Assembly: GCF_932526225.1 (NCBI RefSeq)
Contig: NC_064042.1
Span: 62,001 to 126,000 of the forward strand
Direction: 5' to 3'
DNA length: 64,000 nucleotides
Source: Nematostella vectensis
Lineage: Eukaryota > Cnidaria > Anthozoa > Actiniaria > Edwardsiidae
Shown: positions 1 through 12,531 of the stretch, in pieces
How positions within the stretch are numbered: position 1 is the first letter of the stretch
Layout of the letters: each line of letters opens with the position of its first letter
Translations under genes and position numbers: made by a program
Notes under the pieces: generated by a model
Database searches by the model: none
The model's input: the letters and a program-made list of their open reading frames with translations, nothing else
What the model was told of the DNA's origin: nothing

Positions 1-410
1 GCCACGCACAGCTCGCTGAGATAGAGGGTGAAAAAAATACAGGTCTATTTGGGCGTCTTGAGTCCCTTGGGGGCTCGCTATGTCGGCGCGTGGCATCGTA
101 ACGCACGGGCGCATTGTCTTTTATCGTGTACAGGACATCAAACAAGCGAAGAAAGAAAAACGTTTTTTTAGGAACCGTTTTTTTAATATCATGCAAAAAG
201 CAAAAATAAATAGAAATAAAAAAAGTGCGATTTGGCGATTCTATTTTTCTTTGTAGAGCTTATTAAGCTATTCACCGGCCTAAATATTCATTAAAAAAAT
301 AAAAATGCAATGAAAGACGTAAGGGGGAGAGGTTTGTAAAATCGCATAGAATATCGACAAAATCAGCAATACTGTCTACGCTGACTAAGTATAGCTGTAT
401 TTCACTTTAA

Positions 411-1093
411 CCCTTTCGCTCCTGGGAACTTTTGAGCAACATTGTCAGAAAAACAGACTGAAAACAGAAACCTCCCCACCTATTTCAAGTCCAACACTAC
501 CAGTTAAGCTAAGCTACCGTTGACTGAAAATTGTTTTCAGGCTTATTCTGGGTTCCTTGGACCTGGAAATGTTTTGTTTGGCTTCGGGGCAAAGAGACTT
601 ATAAAAAAACTGTTATGATTCTGTTGGAGGAGATTGCCCGCCTGTCTGTCAAGGCGTTTCCAAGACTCCCATGATGCAGTGCAGGCATGCAAAATAGGCT
701 AACAATGGTGACTCGCTTCTAATGGAGGTTCTAGCATTGATTATTGTGACTGATTGCTGTAAAATGGGACCTGACGGAGCGCAATAAAGGTATCTATTGG
801 TGACTTGATCTGTGTTTGCTTGTCTCTATTTGTAGTTCGGAATTTTGTGTCTTTTTTGGTAAGAAATGTTTCTAAGTTTAAGCATTTTATTACGAATTGG
901 TCAGCAATTAAGGTTGATATTTTGACAAAAGAGTCAATTCTATTACATTGCTTAGATGCGCTTTTGCAGGTCGTCTATGCCTTGGATGAATCTATGAGTA
1001 TCCGGGTCTGGTGATGTTTAGTTTGCATTTTTGACGTTTTGGAGTTGGGCCTATATTTTACAGGCGTCTCAGGGCGTTATGGCAATGAAAGAC
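411..1093. mobile_element. TTAA-target nonautonomous insertion, copy 1
   Basis: This 683-bp segment is bounded by TTAA at 407-410 and 1094-1097. The inverted copy near 22180-22200 lacks it and keeps a single TTAA, so the older family member shows the empty site. It starts CCCTTTCGCTCC and ends ATGAAAGAC; the ends share only a short CTTTC-type inverted match. TTAA duplication is typical of piggyBac-like elements, so a piggyBac-type MITE is the inference. No transposase is encoded. Confidence 0.65.
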
Positions 1094-1390
1094 TTAAAGG
1101 GACAGCGTCATGGTACTGCGCATGTCAGTGTTTATTGTAGGCTTTTAATCGCCTACAAATAGTTGAACTTTTTAAAAGCTGTCAATACCTTGTTAAAATA
1201 ATATGCAATATTTTATTGAAAGCAATATTTTATAGAAACTATGTTTATTGACAGTTTGTGGTCATTTTCTTTGAATTTATGTCGCCCACATGTACCAAAA
1301 GCTCATAAGTCAGTATTAGAGTTTACTAAATTTCATTGTGTCAGGTTCAGAGAGCTACTGAAAGCACTTACCATGGCACTGCCCCTTTAA
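1094..1390. mobile_element. ~300-bp MITE-like element with TIRs (also 4097-4393, 7114-7410)
   Basis: The left end (TTAAAGGGACAGCGTCATGG) and the reverse complement of the right end (TTAAAGGGGCAGTGCCATGG) form an imperfect ~20-bp terminal inverted repeat around an A/T-rich, non-coding core. Matching ends appear near 9335-9355, 22170-22190 and 24045-24065 in the inverted copies, so this part is shared by all family members. No transposase is present, and the superfamily cannot be assigned from the ends alone. Confidence 0.5.
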
Positions 1391-2739
1391 ATAGCTGTAA
1401 AAAAAAATAAGAGAAAATAGCTGGAGGGGGTCTCTGTTGGTTTTGTTTTAGTTTTAGTTTTCTTTTATTATTTTTTTTTTCTGGGGTGGGGGAGTGGGGG
1501 AAGGAGGAATTCAGCTTAAAATTGCCCGTGGTCAATTCAACCAACTAAGCAACTAGTACAAAAGATGTTGGTTTTGCAGTCTTTTATTCAATACTTTCAA
1601 GGTTATCATGCAATTCTGTAGTTTGACTGGAAATATATACTTTTTTTCTATTCATTTGCAGTTCTATATGTACAGTGTGACCATAGTCATGATTACAATT
1701 ATTTATAATAATTTTTACCCACTAACAAAAACCAACTTGACTGCAAAACACTCACTGTAAAGCATAAGATATTAGGCATTTCTTTCATGTGGCTGTGAGG
1801 TTGACCTGTCAACATCTACAGGGGCCACACTCAACTCGGAATCATAGGGGTCCATAAAAGCAAGGTGTCGCAGAACCTTTTCCTGCCCTCCTTACCCTCC
1901 TTCATCAAGAATACCTGTGCAGCCGACACCCTTAGGTGGATGGGGTGCACAGGTGCTTTGGGTGTGGCCCTGAAGATGGCACAGTGACCACAAGATGTAC
2001 CAGAATGAAATTGTATATACTGTAAAAACATGTGAGTAGAAAACAGTCAATAGCCATGGAGTTTTTAGTGTGTTGTACATGTTATACATGTTTTAGGATT
2101 TACCTAATTACTTACAGTATTTTTTTAAATAGAAGTTTTTACTTGTATAATTTAGATGAGTAATACATACTTTTCATAGTATGTTGTAGAACTCGTCTCG
2201 TTCCTCCTAAATAACAATCAAAATTATGTTTGTTATTATCTTCGTGCAAAGGAATCTACAGTAGTTTTTTAATCAGATAATTGTTTTTCCTTCAACATTC
2301 CCCTGTTATTTCAACAGCTCTCCCTTGAATTTGCTTGTCTCAGAAATAGACCTTGTTTGATAAACAAAGACATGTTACCCACTTATTCAATAATAGGTAA
2401 CAACTGCAATATTGTACTGTATGAAAAGAGTGTCCCTCCCCCTTCTAATGTTGACATCAGTAAATCTAGCAAGCTCATTTTGCTGGATGTATGATGTATA
2501 CCAGGCTTGTATCCTCCAGGTCCATTTCCATACTCCGATGGATGCCATTACGGAATTGATCCGGAGATCCGGAGAAAAATTCACGAGGGGGAGGGCCAGT
2601 CAACACTCCTCTTCCCAAAGTCAGACGGTTGTTTGGATGGTCTGTTTTTTTTGTTTTGTTTTTTTTTCTTGTTTTTTTTTCTTCTTATTTTTCCGAAAAC
2701 TACGCAGGAGTGAGAGGGGTTAAGCTCTACGAAAAAAAA

Positions 2740-3030
2740 AATTAATAGAAAAAAAAAGAAAAAAGAAAAAAGGCCATTGGCATGGGATCGAACCCGACCT
2801 GAAAAACAAAACGGAAACCATACATACGGATTACTCAATCGGTATGGCAGCACAAGGCTTTTACGGAAGGCTGTAAAGAACCCGAAGGCCCCTAGCACCG
2901 ATATTTCCGGCAAATATGCTGTACAACACTCTTGCAAGGTATTCCGACCCGCGCATTAATGGGGAGGACAATAACCAGGATCCCAGGCCTGTAATACGGT
3001 TACGCCACGCACAGCTCGCTGAGATAGAGG
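2740..3030 (-). repeat. Possible tRNA-derived (SINE-like) segment within the unit
   Basis: The minus strand carries a perfect pol III B-box type sequence, GGGTTCGATCCC (plus coordinates 2784-2795). The neighbouring stretch around 2950-3025 (AATAACCAGGATCCCAG, then GGTTACGCCAC) recurs alone at 47750-47830, as a dispersed element would. A convincing A box at the right spacing was not found, so a SINE origin is only a suggestion. The same stretch recurs at 5740-6040 and in degraded form near 22560-22830. Confidence 0.3.
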
Positions 3031-3415
3031 GTGGAAAAAAATACAGGTCTATTTGGGCGTCTTGAGTCCCTTGGGGGCTCGCTATGTCGGCGCGTGGCAT
3101 CGTAACGCACGGGCGCATTGTCTTTTATCGTGTACAAGACATCAAACAAGCGAAGAAAGAAAAACGTTTTTTTGGGAACCGTTTTTTTAATATCATGCAA
3201 AAAGCAAAAATAAATAGAAATAAATAAAGTGCGATTTGGCGATTCTATTTTTCTTTGTAGAGCTTATGAAGCTATTCACCGGCCTAAATATTTATAAAAA
3301 AAAAAAAAAATGCAATGAAAGACGTATGGGGGAGAGGTTTGTAAAATCGCATAGAATATCGACAAAATCAGCAATACTGTCTACGCTGACTAAGTATAGC
3401 TGTATTTCACTTTAA

Positions 3416-4096
3416 CCCTTTCGCTCCTGGGAACTTTTGAGCAACATTGTAAGAAAAACAGACTGAAAACAGAAACCTCCCCCCCTATTTCAAGTCCAAC
3501 ACTACCAGTTAAGCTAAGCTACCGTTGACTGAAAATTGTTTTCAGGCTTATTCTGGGTTCCTTGGACCTGGAAATGTTTTGTTTGGCTTCGGGGCAAAGA
3601 GACTTTTAAAAAAACTGTTATGATTCTGTTGGAGGAGATTGCCCGCCTGTCTGTCAAGGTGTTTCCAAGACTCCCATGATGCAGTGCAGGCATGCAAAAT
3701 AGGCTAACAATGGTGACTCGCTTCTAATGGAGGTTCTAGCATTGATTATTGTGACTGATTGCTGTAAAATGGGACCTGACGGAGCGCAATAAAGGTATCT
3801 ATTGGTGACTTGATCTGTGTTTGCTTGTCTCTATTTGTAGTTCGGAATTTTGTGTCTTTTTTGGTAAGAAATGTTTCTAAGTTTAAGCATTTTATTACGA
3901 ATTGGTCAGCAATTAAGGTTGATATTTTGACAAAAGAGTCAATTCTATTACATTGCTTAGATGCGCTTTTGCAGGTCGTCTATGCCTTGGATGAATCTAT
4001 GAGTATCCGGGTCTGGTGATGTTTAGTTTGCATTTTTGACGTTTTGGAGTTGGGCCTATATTTTACAGGCGTCAGGGCGTTATGGCAATGAAAGAC
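3416..4096. mobile_element. TTAA-target nonautonomous insertion, copy 2
   Basis: Same insertion as at 411-1093, in the second tandem unit, bounded by TTAA at 3412-3415 and 4097-4100. A dinucleotide is missing relative to copies 1 and 3 (CGTCAGGG here, CGTCTCAGGG there). Its presence at the same site in every unit means the insertion came before the tandem amplification. Confidence 0.65.
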
Positions 4097-6430
4097 TTAA
4101 AGGGACAGCGTCATGGTACTGCGCATGTCAGTGTTTATTGTAGGCTTTTAATCGCTTACAAATAGTTGAACTTTTTAAAAGCTGTCAATACCTTGTTAAA
4201 ATAATATGCAATATTTTATTGAAAGCAATATTTTATAGAAACTATGTTTATTGACAGTTTGTGGTCATTTTCTTTGAATTTAAGTCCCCCACATGTACCA
4301 AAAGCTCATAAGTCAGTATTAGAGTTTACTAAATTTTATTGTGTCAGGTTCAGAGAGCTATTGAAAGCACTTACCATGACACTGCCCCTTTAAATAGCTG
4401 TAAAAAAAATAAGAGAAAATAGCTGGAGGGGGTCTCTGTTGGTTTTGTTTTAGTTTTAGTTTTCTTTTATTATTTTTTTTCTCTGGGGTGGGGGAGTGGG
4501 GGAAAGAGGAATTCAGCTTAAAATTGCCCGTGGTTAATTCAACCAACTAAGCAACTAGTACAAATAAAGATGTTGTTTTTGCAGTCTTTTATTCAATACT
4601 TTCAAGGTTATCATGCAATTCTGTAGTTTGACTGGAAATATATACTTTTTTTCTATTCATTTACAGTTCTATATGTACAGTGTGACCATAGTCATGATTA
4701 CAATTATTTATAATCATTTTTACCCACTAACAGAAACCAACTTGACTGCAAAACACTCACTGTAAAGCATAAGATATTAGGCATTTCTTTCATGTGGCTG
4801 TGAGGTTGACCTGTCAACATCTACAGGGGCCACACTCAACTCGGAATCATAGGGGTCCATAAAAGCAAGGTGTCGCAGAACCTTTTCCTGCCCTCCTTAC
4901 CCTCCTTCATCAAGAATACCTGTGCAGCCGACACCCTTAGGTGGATGGGGTGCACAGGTGCTTTGGGTGTGGCCCTGAAGATGGCACAGTGACCACAAGA
5001 TGTACCAGAATGAAATTGTATATACTGTAAAAACATGTGAGTAGAAAACAGTCAATAGCCATGGAGTTTTTAGTGTGTTGTTCATGTTATACATGTTTTA
5101 GGATTTACCTAATTACTTACAGTATTTTTTTAAATATAATTTTTTACTTGTATAATTTAGATGAGTAATACATACTTTTCATAGTATGTTGTAGAACTCG
5201 TCTCGTTCCTCCTAAATAACAATCAAAATTATGTTTGTTATTATCTTCGTGCAAAGGAATCTACAGTAGTTTTTTAATCAGATAATTGTTTTCCTTCAAC
5301 ATTCCCCTGTTATTTCAACAGCTCTCCCTTGAATTTGCTTGTCTCAGAAATAGACCTTGTTTGATAAACAAAGACATGTTACCCACTTATTCAATAATAG
5401 GTAACAACTGCAATATTGTACTGTATGAAAAGAGTGTCCCTCCCCCTTCTAATGTTGACATCAGTAAATCTAGCAAGCTCATTTTGCTAGATGTATGATG
5501 TATACCAGGCTTGTATCCTCCAGGTCCATTTCCATACTCCGATGGATGCCATTACGGAATTGATCCGGAGATCCGGAGAAAAATTCACGAGGGGGAGGGC
5601 CAGTCAACACTCCTCTTCCCAAAGTCAGACGGTTGTTTGGATGGTCTGTTTTTTTTGTTTTTTTTTGTTTTTTTTTTCTTGTTTTTTTTTTTCTTCTTAT
5701 TTTTCCGAAAACTACGCAGGAGTGAGAGGGGTTAAGCTCTACGAAAAAAAAATTAATAGAAATAAAAAGAAAAAAGAAAAAAGGCCATTGGCATGGGATC
5801 GAACCCGACCTGAAAAACAAAACGGAAACCATACATACGGATTACCCAATCGGTATGGCAGCACAAGGCTTTTACGGAAGGCTCTAAAGAACCCGAAGGC
5901 CCCAAGCACCGATATTTCCGGCGAATATGCTGTACAACACTCTTGCAAGGTATTCCGACCCGCGCATTAATGGGGAGGACAATAACCAGGATCCCAGGCC
6001 TGTAATACGGTTACGCCACGCACAGCTCGCTGAGATAGAGGGTGAAAAAAATACAGGTCTATTTGGGCGTCTTGAGTCCCTTGGGGCTCGCTATGTCGGC
6101 GCGTGGCATCGTAACGCACGGGCGCATTGTCTTTTATCGTGTACAAGACATCAAACAAGCGAAGAAAGAAAAACGTTTTTTTTGGGAACCGTTTTTTTAA
6201 TATCATGCAAAAAGCAAAAATAAATAGAAATAAATAAAGTGCGATTTGGCGATTCTATTTTTCTTTGTAGAGCTTATTAAGCTATTCACCAGCCTAAATA
6301 TTTATAAAAAAAAAAATAAAAAAAATGCAATGAAAGACGTATGGGGGAGAGGTTTGTAAAATCGCATAGAATATCGACAAAATCAGCAATACTGTCTACG
6401 CTGACTAAGTATAGCTGTATTTCGCTTTAA

Positions 6431-7113
6431 CCCTTTCGCTCCTGGGAACTTTTGAGCAACATTGTAAGAAAAACAGACTGAAAACAGAAACCTCCCCCCC
6501 TATTTCAAGTCCAACACTACCAGTTAAGCTAAGCTACCGTTGACTGAAAATTGTTTTCAGGCTTATTCTGGGTTCCTTGGACCTGGAAATGTTTTGTTTG
6601 GCTTCGGGGCAAAGAGACTTATAAAAAAACTGTTATGATTCTGTTGGAGGAGATTGCCCGCCTGTCTGTCAAGGTGTTTCCAAGACTCCCATGATGCAGT
6701 GCAGGCATGCAAAATAGGCTAACAATGGTGACTCGCTTCTAATGGAGGTTCTAGCATTGATTATTGTGACTGATTGCTGTAAAATGGGACCTGACGGAGC
6801 GCAATAAAGGTATCTATTGGTGACTTGATCTGTGTTTGCTTGTCTCTATTTGTAGTTCGGAATTTTGTGTCTTTTTTTGTAAGAAATGTTTCTAAGTTTA
6901 AGCATTTTATTACGAATTGGTCAGCAATTAAGGTTGATATTTTGACAAAAGAGTCAATTCTATTACATTGCTTAGATGCGCTTTTGCAGGTCGTCTATGC
7001 CTTGGATGAATCTATGAGTATCCGGGTCTGGTGATGTTTAGTTTGCATTTTTGACGTTTTGGAGTTGGGCCTATATTTTACAGGCGTCTCAGGGCGTTAT
7101 GGCAATGAAAGAC
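6431..7113. mobile_element. TTAA-target nonautonomous insertion, copy 3
   Basis: Same insertion in the third tandem unit, bounded by TTAA at 6427-6430 and 7114-7117. Confidence 0.65.
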
Positions 7114-8077
7114 TTAAAGGGACAGCGTCGTGGTACTGCGCATGTCAGTGTTTATTGTAGGCTTTTAATCGCCTACAAATAGTTGAACTTTTTAAAAGCT
7201 GTCAATACCTTGTTAAAATAATATGCAATATTTTATTGAAAGCAATATTTTATAGAAACTATGTTTATTGACAGTTTGTGGTCATTTTCTTTGAATTTAA
7301 GTCCCCCACATGTACCAAAAGCTCATAAGTCAGTATTAGAGTTTACTAAATTTCATTGTGTCAGGTTCAGAGAGCTATTGAAAGCACTTACCATGGCACT
7401 GCCCCTTTAAATAGCTGTTAAAAAATAAGAGAAAATAGCTGGAGGGGGTCTCTGTTGGTTTTGTTTTAGTTTTAGTTTTCTTTTATTATTTATTTTTTCT
7501 AGGGTGGGGGAGTGGGGGAAGGAGGAATTCAGCTTAAAATTGCCCGTGGTCAATTCAACCAACTAAGCAACTAGTACAAAAGATGTTGGTTTTGCAGTCT
7601 TTTATTCAATACTTTCAAGGTTATCATGCAATTCTGTAGTTTGACTGGAAATATATACTTTTTTTCTATTCATTTACAGTTCTATATGTACAGTGTGACC
7701 ATAGTCATGATTACAATTATTTATAATAATTTTTACCCACTAACAGAAACCAACTTGACTGCAAAACACTCACTGTAAAGCATAAGATATTAGGCATTTC
7801 TTTCATGTGGCTGTGAGGTTGACCTGTCAACATCTACAGGGGCCACACTCAACTCGGAATCATAGGGGTCCATAAAAGCAAGGTGTCGCAGAACGTTTTC
7901 CTGCCCTCCTTACCCTCCTTCATCAGGAATACCTGTGCAGCCGACACCCTTAGGTGGGTGGGGTGCACAGGTGCTTTGGGTGTGGCCCTGAAGATGGCAC
8001 AGTGACCACAAGATGTACCAGAATGAAATTGTATATACTGTAAAATCATGTGAGTAAAAAACAGTCAATAGCCATGG

Positions 8078-9487
8078 TTTTTCAGGCCGGGTTCAAACCC
8101 AGGCCTATGGCATTTAAAAAAAATTCAATTCTATTTTCTTATTACTTAGTGCTAAGCCCCCTCAATCCTGCATAGTTTTGCGCAAAAAATTATATAAAAA
8201 AAAAAACAGATCAAAAAAAGGAGCATAAATAGAATGCTTAATTGGTGGAGAGAGGAGGGGTATTAAGGTAATCTAGATTTCTTATTACCATAATGCCAAC
8301 AAAAGCAGAGGGGAGGGGCACTCTCTTAATACAACATTGCAGTTATTACCTATTATTGAATAAGTTGGTAACATGTCTTTGTTGATCAAACAAGGTCAAT
8401 TTGTGAGACAAGCAAACTCGAGGAAGAGTGTTGAAAGAACAGGTGAGTGTTAAAAGACAAAAAAATATATGATTAGAAAACTACTGTAGATTCCTTTGCA
8501 CCTAGATAATAACAAACATCATTTTGTTTGTTATTTAGGAGGGAAGAGACAAGCTCTACGAGGTCAATGAGAAGTGTGTATTACTCTTCTCAATTATACA
8601 AGTAGTAAATAATATTTTTTTAAACTACTGTAATTTAGTAAGTATAAGTAAGTAAATCCTAAAACATGTATAACGTACAACAAACTAGAAATTCCATGGC
8701 TATTGACTGTTTTCCACTCACATGTTTTTACATTTTTAACAAGTATACAACTTCATTCTGGTACATCTCGTGGTGACTTCAGGGCCACACCCAAAGCACC
8801 TGTGCACCCCATCCACCTAAGGGCATCAACTGCACAGGTGTTCCTGATGAATGAGGGTAAAGACAGGAAAAGATTCCGCATCACCATGTTTTCATGGGCC
8901 CCCATGATTCCGAGTTGGGTGTGGCCCCTCTGGATGTTGATATGTCAACCTCACAGCCGCATGAAAGAAATGCCTAATATCGAATGCCCTACATTGAGTG
9001 TTTTGCAGTCAAGATGGTTTCTGTTAGAAGGTAAAAAGTTTTCTTAATAATTGTAATCATAGCTATGGTCACACTGTATACATAGAATTGTAAATGAAAA
9101 GAAAGATAAGAAAGAAAAATAAATATATATTTGCAGTCAAACTACAGAATTGCATGATAATCTTCAATATATTGAATAAAGGACTGCAAAACCAACATCT
9201 GTTGTACTAGTTGCTTAGTTGCTTGGCTATTTTGAGCTGAATCCCCCCCAAAAAAAATAATAAATCAAACCCAAAATAAAACGACAACAACAGAGACCCA
9301 CCACCACCTATTTTGATTTGTTTACAGCCCTTTAAAAGGGCAGTGTCGTGGTAATAGCTTTGCAATAGCTCTCTGTCCCTGATACAATGAATTTCAGTGA
9401 AATTCTAATACTGACTTATGAGTTTTGGTACATGTCAATAAAGATAGTTTTCAATAAAATATTATATTATGCCAGCAAGGTATTGAC
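8078..9487 (-). repeat. Inverted, diverged partial copy of the 3-kb unit (left of the Polinton-like element)
   Basis: From about 8078 the sequence switches abruptly to the reverse complement of the array unit. For example, 8640-8720 is the reverse complement of the stretch around 2030-2090. Divergence is much higher than among the direct copies. It runs to 9487, where the ATTGAC target of the virus-like element lies, and resumes after that element at 22083. The short reading frame at 8703-9047 sits in this repeat and is not supported as a gene. Confidence 0.8.
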
Positions 9488-9768
9488 GGGGGGGGACTGG
9501 GGGGTTTCAGAGGAACTGGTGGGAGGCATGGATCGCCCCTCCGGGCCTCCCAGCCCCGTCTCTATATATCAGACAGATAATGTTTCGCGTACGTGAACAA
9601 TCGGCAAAAGCTAATGAAGGCCAAATCGATTTCACGTACATAAACAATCGGCAAAAGTTAATGTAGGCAAAATAGATTTCGCGTACACGAATAATCAATT
9701 AGGGCCGCAGGTGTTTCGCGTGCACGAATCGATTAGGGCTGCAGGTGTTTCGCGTTCATGAATAATTA
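9488..9768 (+). repeat. Left terminal inverted repeat with internal iterons
   Basis: It matches 21797-22076 in reverse complement with few differences. The inner part (about 9583-9768) holds five spaced variants of a motif around TTTCGCGTACACGAATAAT at roughly 35-60 bp intervals, which could be integrase- or replication-protein-binding sites. The outer part starts with eight G residues. Confidence 0.9.
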
Positions 9769-9937
9769 GGGCGTAGGCCGGGCGCGTGCAAGCCCAAGGA
9801 CTTGCGCGTACACGACTTTTTGCGGCAAATAGCGGTGGGGCCGCGAAAACGAGGAGGGCCGCCAACCTACGGAGCGTGGAATAATCGGTTTTCGGCCGTG
9901 AGTTCGAAGCCGCCTGCGTGGCGTTTAAACCTGAGTT

Positions 9938-10582
9938 CTACTCGAACACCTCGCTCCCGAACTCCTCGCGGATTTTTCTCAGTCTCTTTTTCATCCTTTC
10001 GCGTGCCACCAGGGAGGGCCCTTTCCCGCTTTTTTTATCATGCGGTGCGAGGCCGTGTCGAGCTCTGATAGCGGCCTTGAGCGCGTTGTATCTCTCTTGT
10101 TCCTGAAGTATTAGCCGAAACTCTTCGTCTGAGATACGCCCGTCTTGCAGAGCCTTAGAGACCAGCTCGCTGGTCGAGTTTTTCTTACTCTCCGCTAGAA
10201 CCATCGTGTCTTCGTGTTTAGCCACCTTGCTCGTAAGACCCCTAGAGACCACCCCCGCGCCCGCGCCCAGGACACCGACCAGCCCAGCGACCCCTGCCAG
10301 CGGAGCACCGATCAGAACCCCTATCCCACTCAAAGAGACTCCCAGGCCGGCGCTGGAAAGCGCCCCTGCAGCGATGCCGGATGCCACAGACACAGCATGG
10401 GTAACGGCGAAGGCGCGCTTATACTTCTTCCGCACCTGTCGATAATGCGTTACCTCATTGCCTAGAACCGCCTGAGTGTCACGTATTACCTGGAGTCGAA
10501 AACTTTGCGCGTCGCCGCCGGTGCTTGGTAGACGTTTGCGGGGGGTGGGCACTGGGGAGCGGGGGATATATGGATATGCCAC
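9938..10582 (-). CDS. Glycine-rich hydrophobic protein of the Polinton-like element, function unknown
   Basis: 214 residues, intact. The N-terminal ~40 residues are polar and proline-containing. Residues ~60-115 are a long Ala/Gly-rich hydrophobic stretch (for example GIAAGALSSAGLGVSLSG) that could insert in a membrane. The C-terminal half is charged and helical with the segment DGRISDEEFRLIL and a basic tail. This is the left-most gene, transcribed outward toward the TIR and followed in the same direction by the gene at 10635-11039. I cannot name a family. A virion membrane or structural role would fit the setting but is inference. Confidence 0.7.
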   Translation of the reverse strand: MAYPYIPRSPVPTPRKRLPSTGGDAQSFRLQVIRDTQAVLGNEVTHYRQVRKKYKRAFAVTHAVSVASGIAAGALSSAGLGVSLSGIGVLIGAPLAGVAGLVGVLGAGAGVVSRGLTSKVAKHEDTMVLAESKKNSTSELVSKALQDGRISDEEFRLILQEQERYNALKAAIRARHGLAPHDKKSGKGPSLVARERMKKRLRKIREEFGSEVFE

Positions 10583-10634
10583 CGCTGCTAACGTCGCTGT
10601 TCGCCATGCCTGTTATGTCGGGCCTAGGTTAGCT

Positions 10635-11039
10635 CTAATACGAGGCGAACAGGCTTGTCCTTAAAGTCCACCCGTCTACCGCGGTCATCCCTGATCCATA
10701 TTCGGATACTCGAGACAAACTCAGGAACACAATGCCTGTGGACACGAGCACGATCTCCCCGGTGAGGGGATCCAGCTTCGCGGTCAGAATCTGGCTTTTA
10801 GCGTGGTTGATCGTCTCCACGATGGACTCGGCCGTGTGGTGCCCGGCTGGCAGAGTAACGATGGGCCGGTGGGGGGCTATAGTCGTTATCTGCTGCTCCC
10901 GCCCGAGATTATACCAGCTGTTAAACAGCGAGCACTGCCGGAGCGCCACAAAACGAGGGCGCCTTATCGGCTGCCCGAAGAAGAGCGTCAGTTCACCTCC
11001 GGTGAACACAGCGTGTAGGACCACCATTGTGTTGAACAT
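10635..11039 (-). CDS. Small beta-rich protein of the Polinton-like element, possible minor structural protein
   Basis: 134 residues from the ATG at 11039. The open frame extends further upstream, but that extension is low-complexity and overlaps the divergent gene starting at 11069, so the internal ATG is preferred. The sequence alternates beta-like segments with the motif SLFNSWYNLG and a Pro-Ala-Gly-His-His turn, without signal peptide or membrane segment. It is divergent from 11069-12531 with a 29-bp gap, which implies a shared regulatory region. A minor capsid or fibre-like role is only a guess from size and context. Confidence 0.55.
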   Translation of the reverse strand: MFNTMVVLHAVFTGGELTLFFGQPIRRPRFVALRQCSLFNSWYNLGREQQITTIAPHRPIVTLPAGHHTAESIVETINHAKSQILTAKLDPLTGEIVLVSTGIVFLSLSRVSEYGSGMTAVDGWTLRTSLFASY

Positions 11040-11068
11040 AGCCCGCCTCGTGTCTAATAGGGCTGAGC

Positions 11069-12531
11069 ATGGATTGGGAAGGCTGGCAGATGCTGAACGA
11101 GGTCCCCCGAAGGAAGGAGGAGGAGACAAAGAAGGCGGCAGTTGCGGCGGGAGCCTCTATAGCCGAACATATCAAACACGCTACAGCCGAACAAGCCAAA
11201 AAACCGGTTTCCCTAGGTTTCCCTAGGTCTCTGACCCTCGCGCAAAAGCTGCTCTACGCCGTGCCCGCGACCCCCGTGGAGAGCACGGCCTCAGACATCA
11301 CCCCACTACTCACGCAGCTGGAGATACACGTGGCTGAGGACAAATCATTCACGACTAGGGTCCGAGACATATTCAAAGAGACAGTAGTCACGCACAAGTC
11401 CGCCAAGGAGTCTCGCCAGTGGCTATCGGAGCCATCCTATGGGTACTGGCCACAGCAACTCAACTTTGCGGTCTGTTGCGCAACCGCCGGATGTGGGGTG
11501 TCCCTAACTGACCCCAATTTCGCCACGCTCCCCTCTGTCATCAGGGGATTTCTAAGGTTTCACGTCTACTTCACCACCCGGAGGATACTCTACGAGCTCG
11601 GCGTCCCCCTGCCTGGCGACAACCCGTTCACGCAAAAAGGTAACCCCTACAAGAAGGCCGCTTTCGAGCGTCTATGCATAGAGTTCGGTTTGCCGCGTAA
11701 GCCGGACTTCCGATGGAAAGGCGGGCGGAACCACGGGCTAGGCGATGTGTTTGTGTTCTACCCGGGGGAGGGGTATCGCAACGTGCACGTGATCCGTGGC
11801 TACGACACGGCGGCGGACGAGTACCCGAGCCACCTCAATCTGTTTAGCGACGAAGGTGGGACGTACAATAGTGGGAGCAGGTGGGTTACATACGCAACGA
11901 CGACCACGGGGGCGTGCAATATAGCTGGTTTGCGCCTCCCAAAGGCGAGGGGCTGACAAAAGCGGGGCTAGGGAGACTCGACCGCTCGGTCGAGGCGTTC
12001 GTCTACACAGTGCTTGGCGCGCAGGTAAACGTCCGTTCCTCCATCGCAGGGGCCGGTGGGCCGGCCATGGGGGTGCAGGCGGAGTTCACGGAGCTGCTCG
12101 AAGACGCGATCATAGAAAACGACATCGCTCGAAGCGTGCAAAGGTACCAGGTAGCCGTGCAGGAGGCCAAGGTGAGACTGAGTCTTGCGGTTGCACCAGG
12201 AGTGTGGCTGATGCCGAGCGATCTGGTGATAAACATGCAAAGCGTCGTGTGCTACAACAATAAGCTGCACAAAGCCACGGACTCCATGAAGCTCGGCGCA
12301 AACGCGATCAACACCGAGACAAAGCCAGTCGGTGCTCAAAACATGGCCGGTGGGCATCCTAGGGTGCAACACGCGACTGACCACGCGCCGCCCCGGCGGC
12401 AAAGCACCCCTGCGAAAGTGCACGCGGAGGGCGCGGCCCCTACCCTGTCGGGCGAGAAAAGTGACCACACCGCCCTCAAGGTGGGGTTGTCGGTGCTCGT
12501 GGTGGCCGCGGCGTATTACTTGTTCCGATGA
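11069..12531 (+). pseudogene. Large structural-type gene of the Polinton-like element, broken by a frameshift
   Basis: Two overlapping frames encode one protein of about 485 residues. Residues 1-~270 run from 11069. The remainder resumes in another frame near 11881 and ends at 12531. The first frame degenerates after about 11875, and the second has a stop at 11869-11871, so a small indel lies at 11869-11885. The protein starts with a charged helical stretch, has a long globular middle, a helical segment (SVQRYQVAVQEAKVRLSLAV), a Pro/Ala/His-rich linker, and a C-terminal membrane anchor (VGLSVLVVAAAYYLF). The last 16 bp overlap the convergent gene at 12516-13481. Function unknown; a C-terminally anchored virion protein is plausible. 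Confidence 0.7.

Larger units (their letters stand above)
1..8077 (+). repeat. Three-copy ~3.0-kb tandem array
   Basis: Three head-to-tail copies of one composite unit start at 1, 3004 and 6015 (spacings 3003 and 3011). The third breaks off near 8077. The copies differ only by scattered substitutions and homopolymer lengths, so the duplication looks recent. The unit has no convincing gene. A 69-residue open frame recurring at 805, 3810 and 6825 lies inside a nested TTAA-flanked insertion and has no recognisable domain. The rest holds a small TIR element, a tRNA-promoter-like stretch and A/T-rich filler. Divergent copies of the same family occur in inverse orientation at 8078-9487 and 22083-24330. 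Confidence 0.9.

Noticed and set aside
805-1014. 69-residue frame repeated at 3810 and 6825 as a conserved small gene
   Set aside because: Its conservation only reflects recent tandem duplication. It lies in a TTAA insertion with no domain and no start context.
9802-10068. 88-residue plus-strand frame near the left TIR
   Set aside because: Overlaps the intact minus-strand gene at 9938-10582, with atypical composition.
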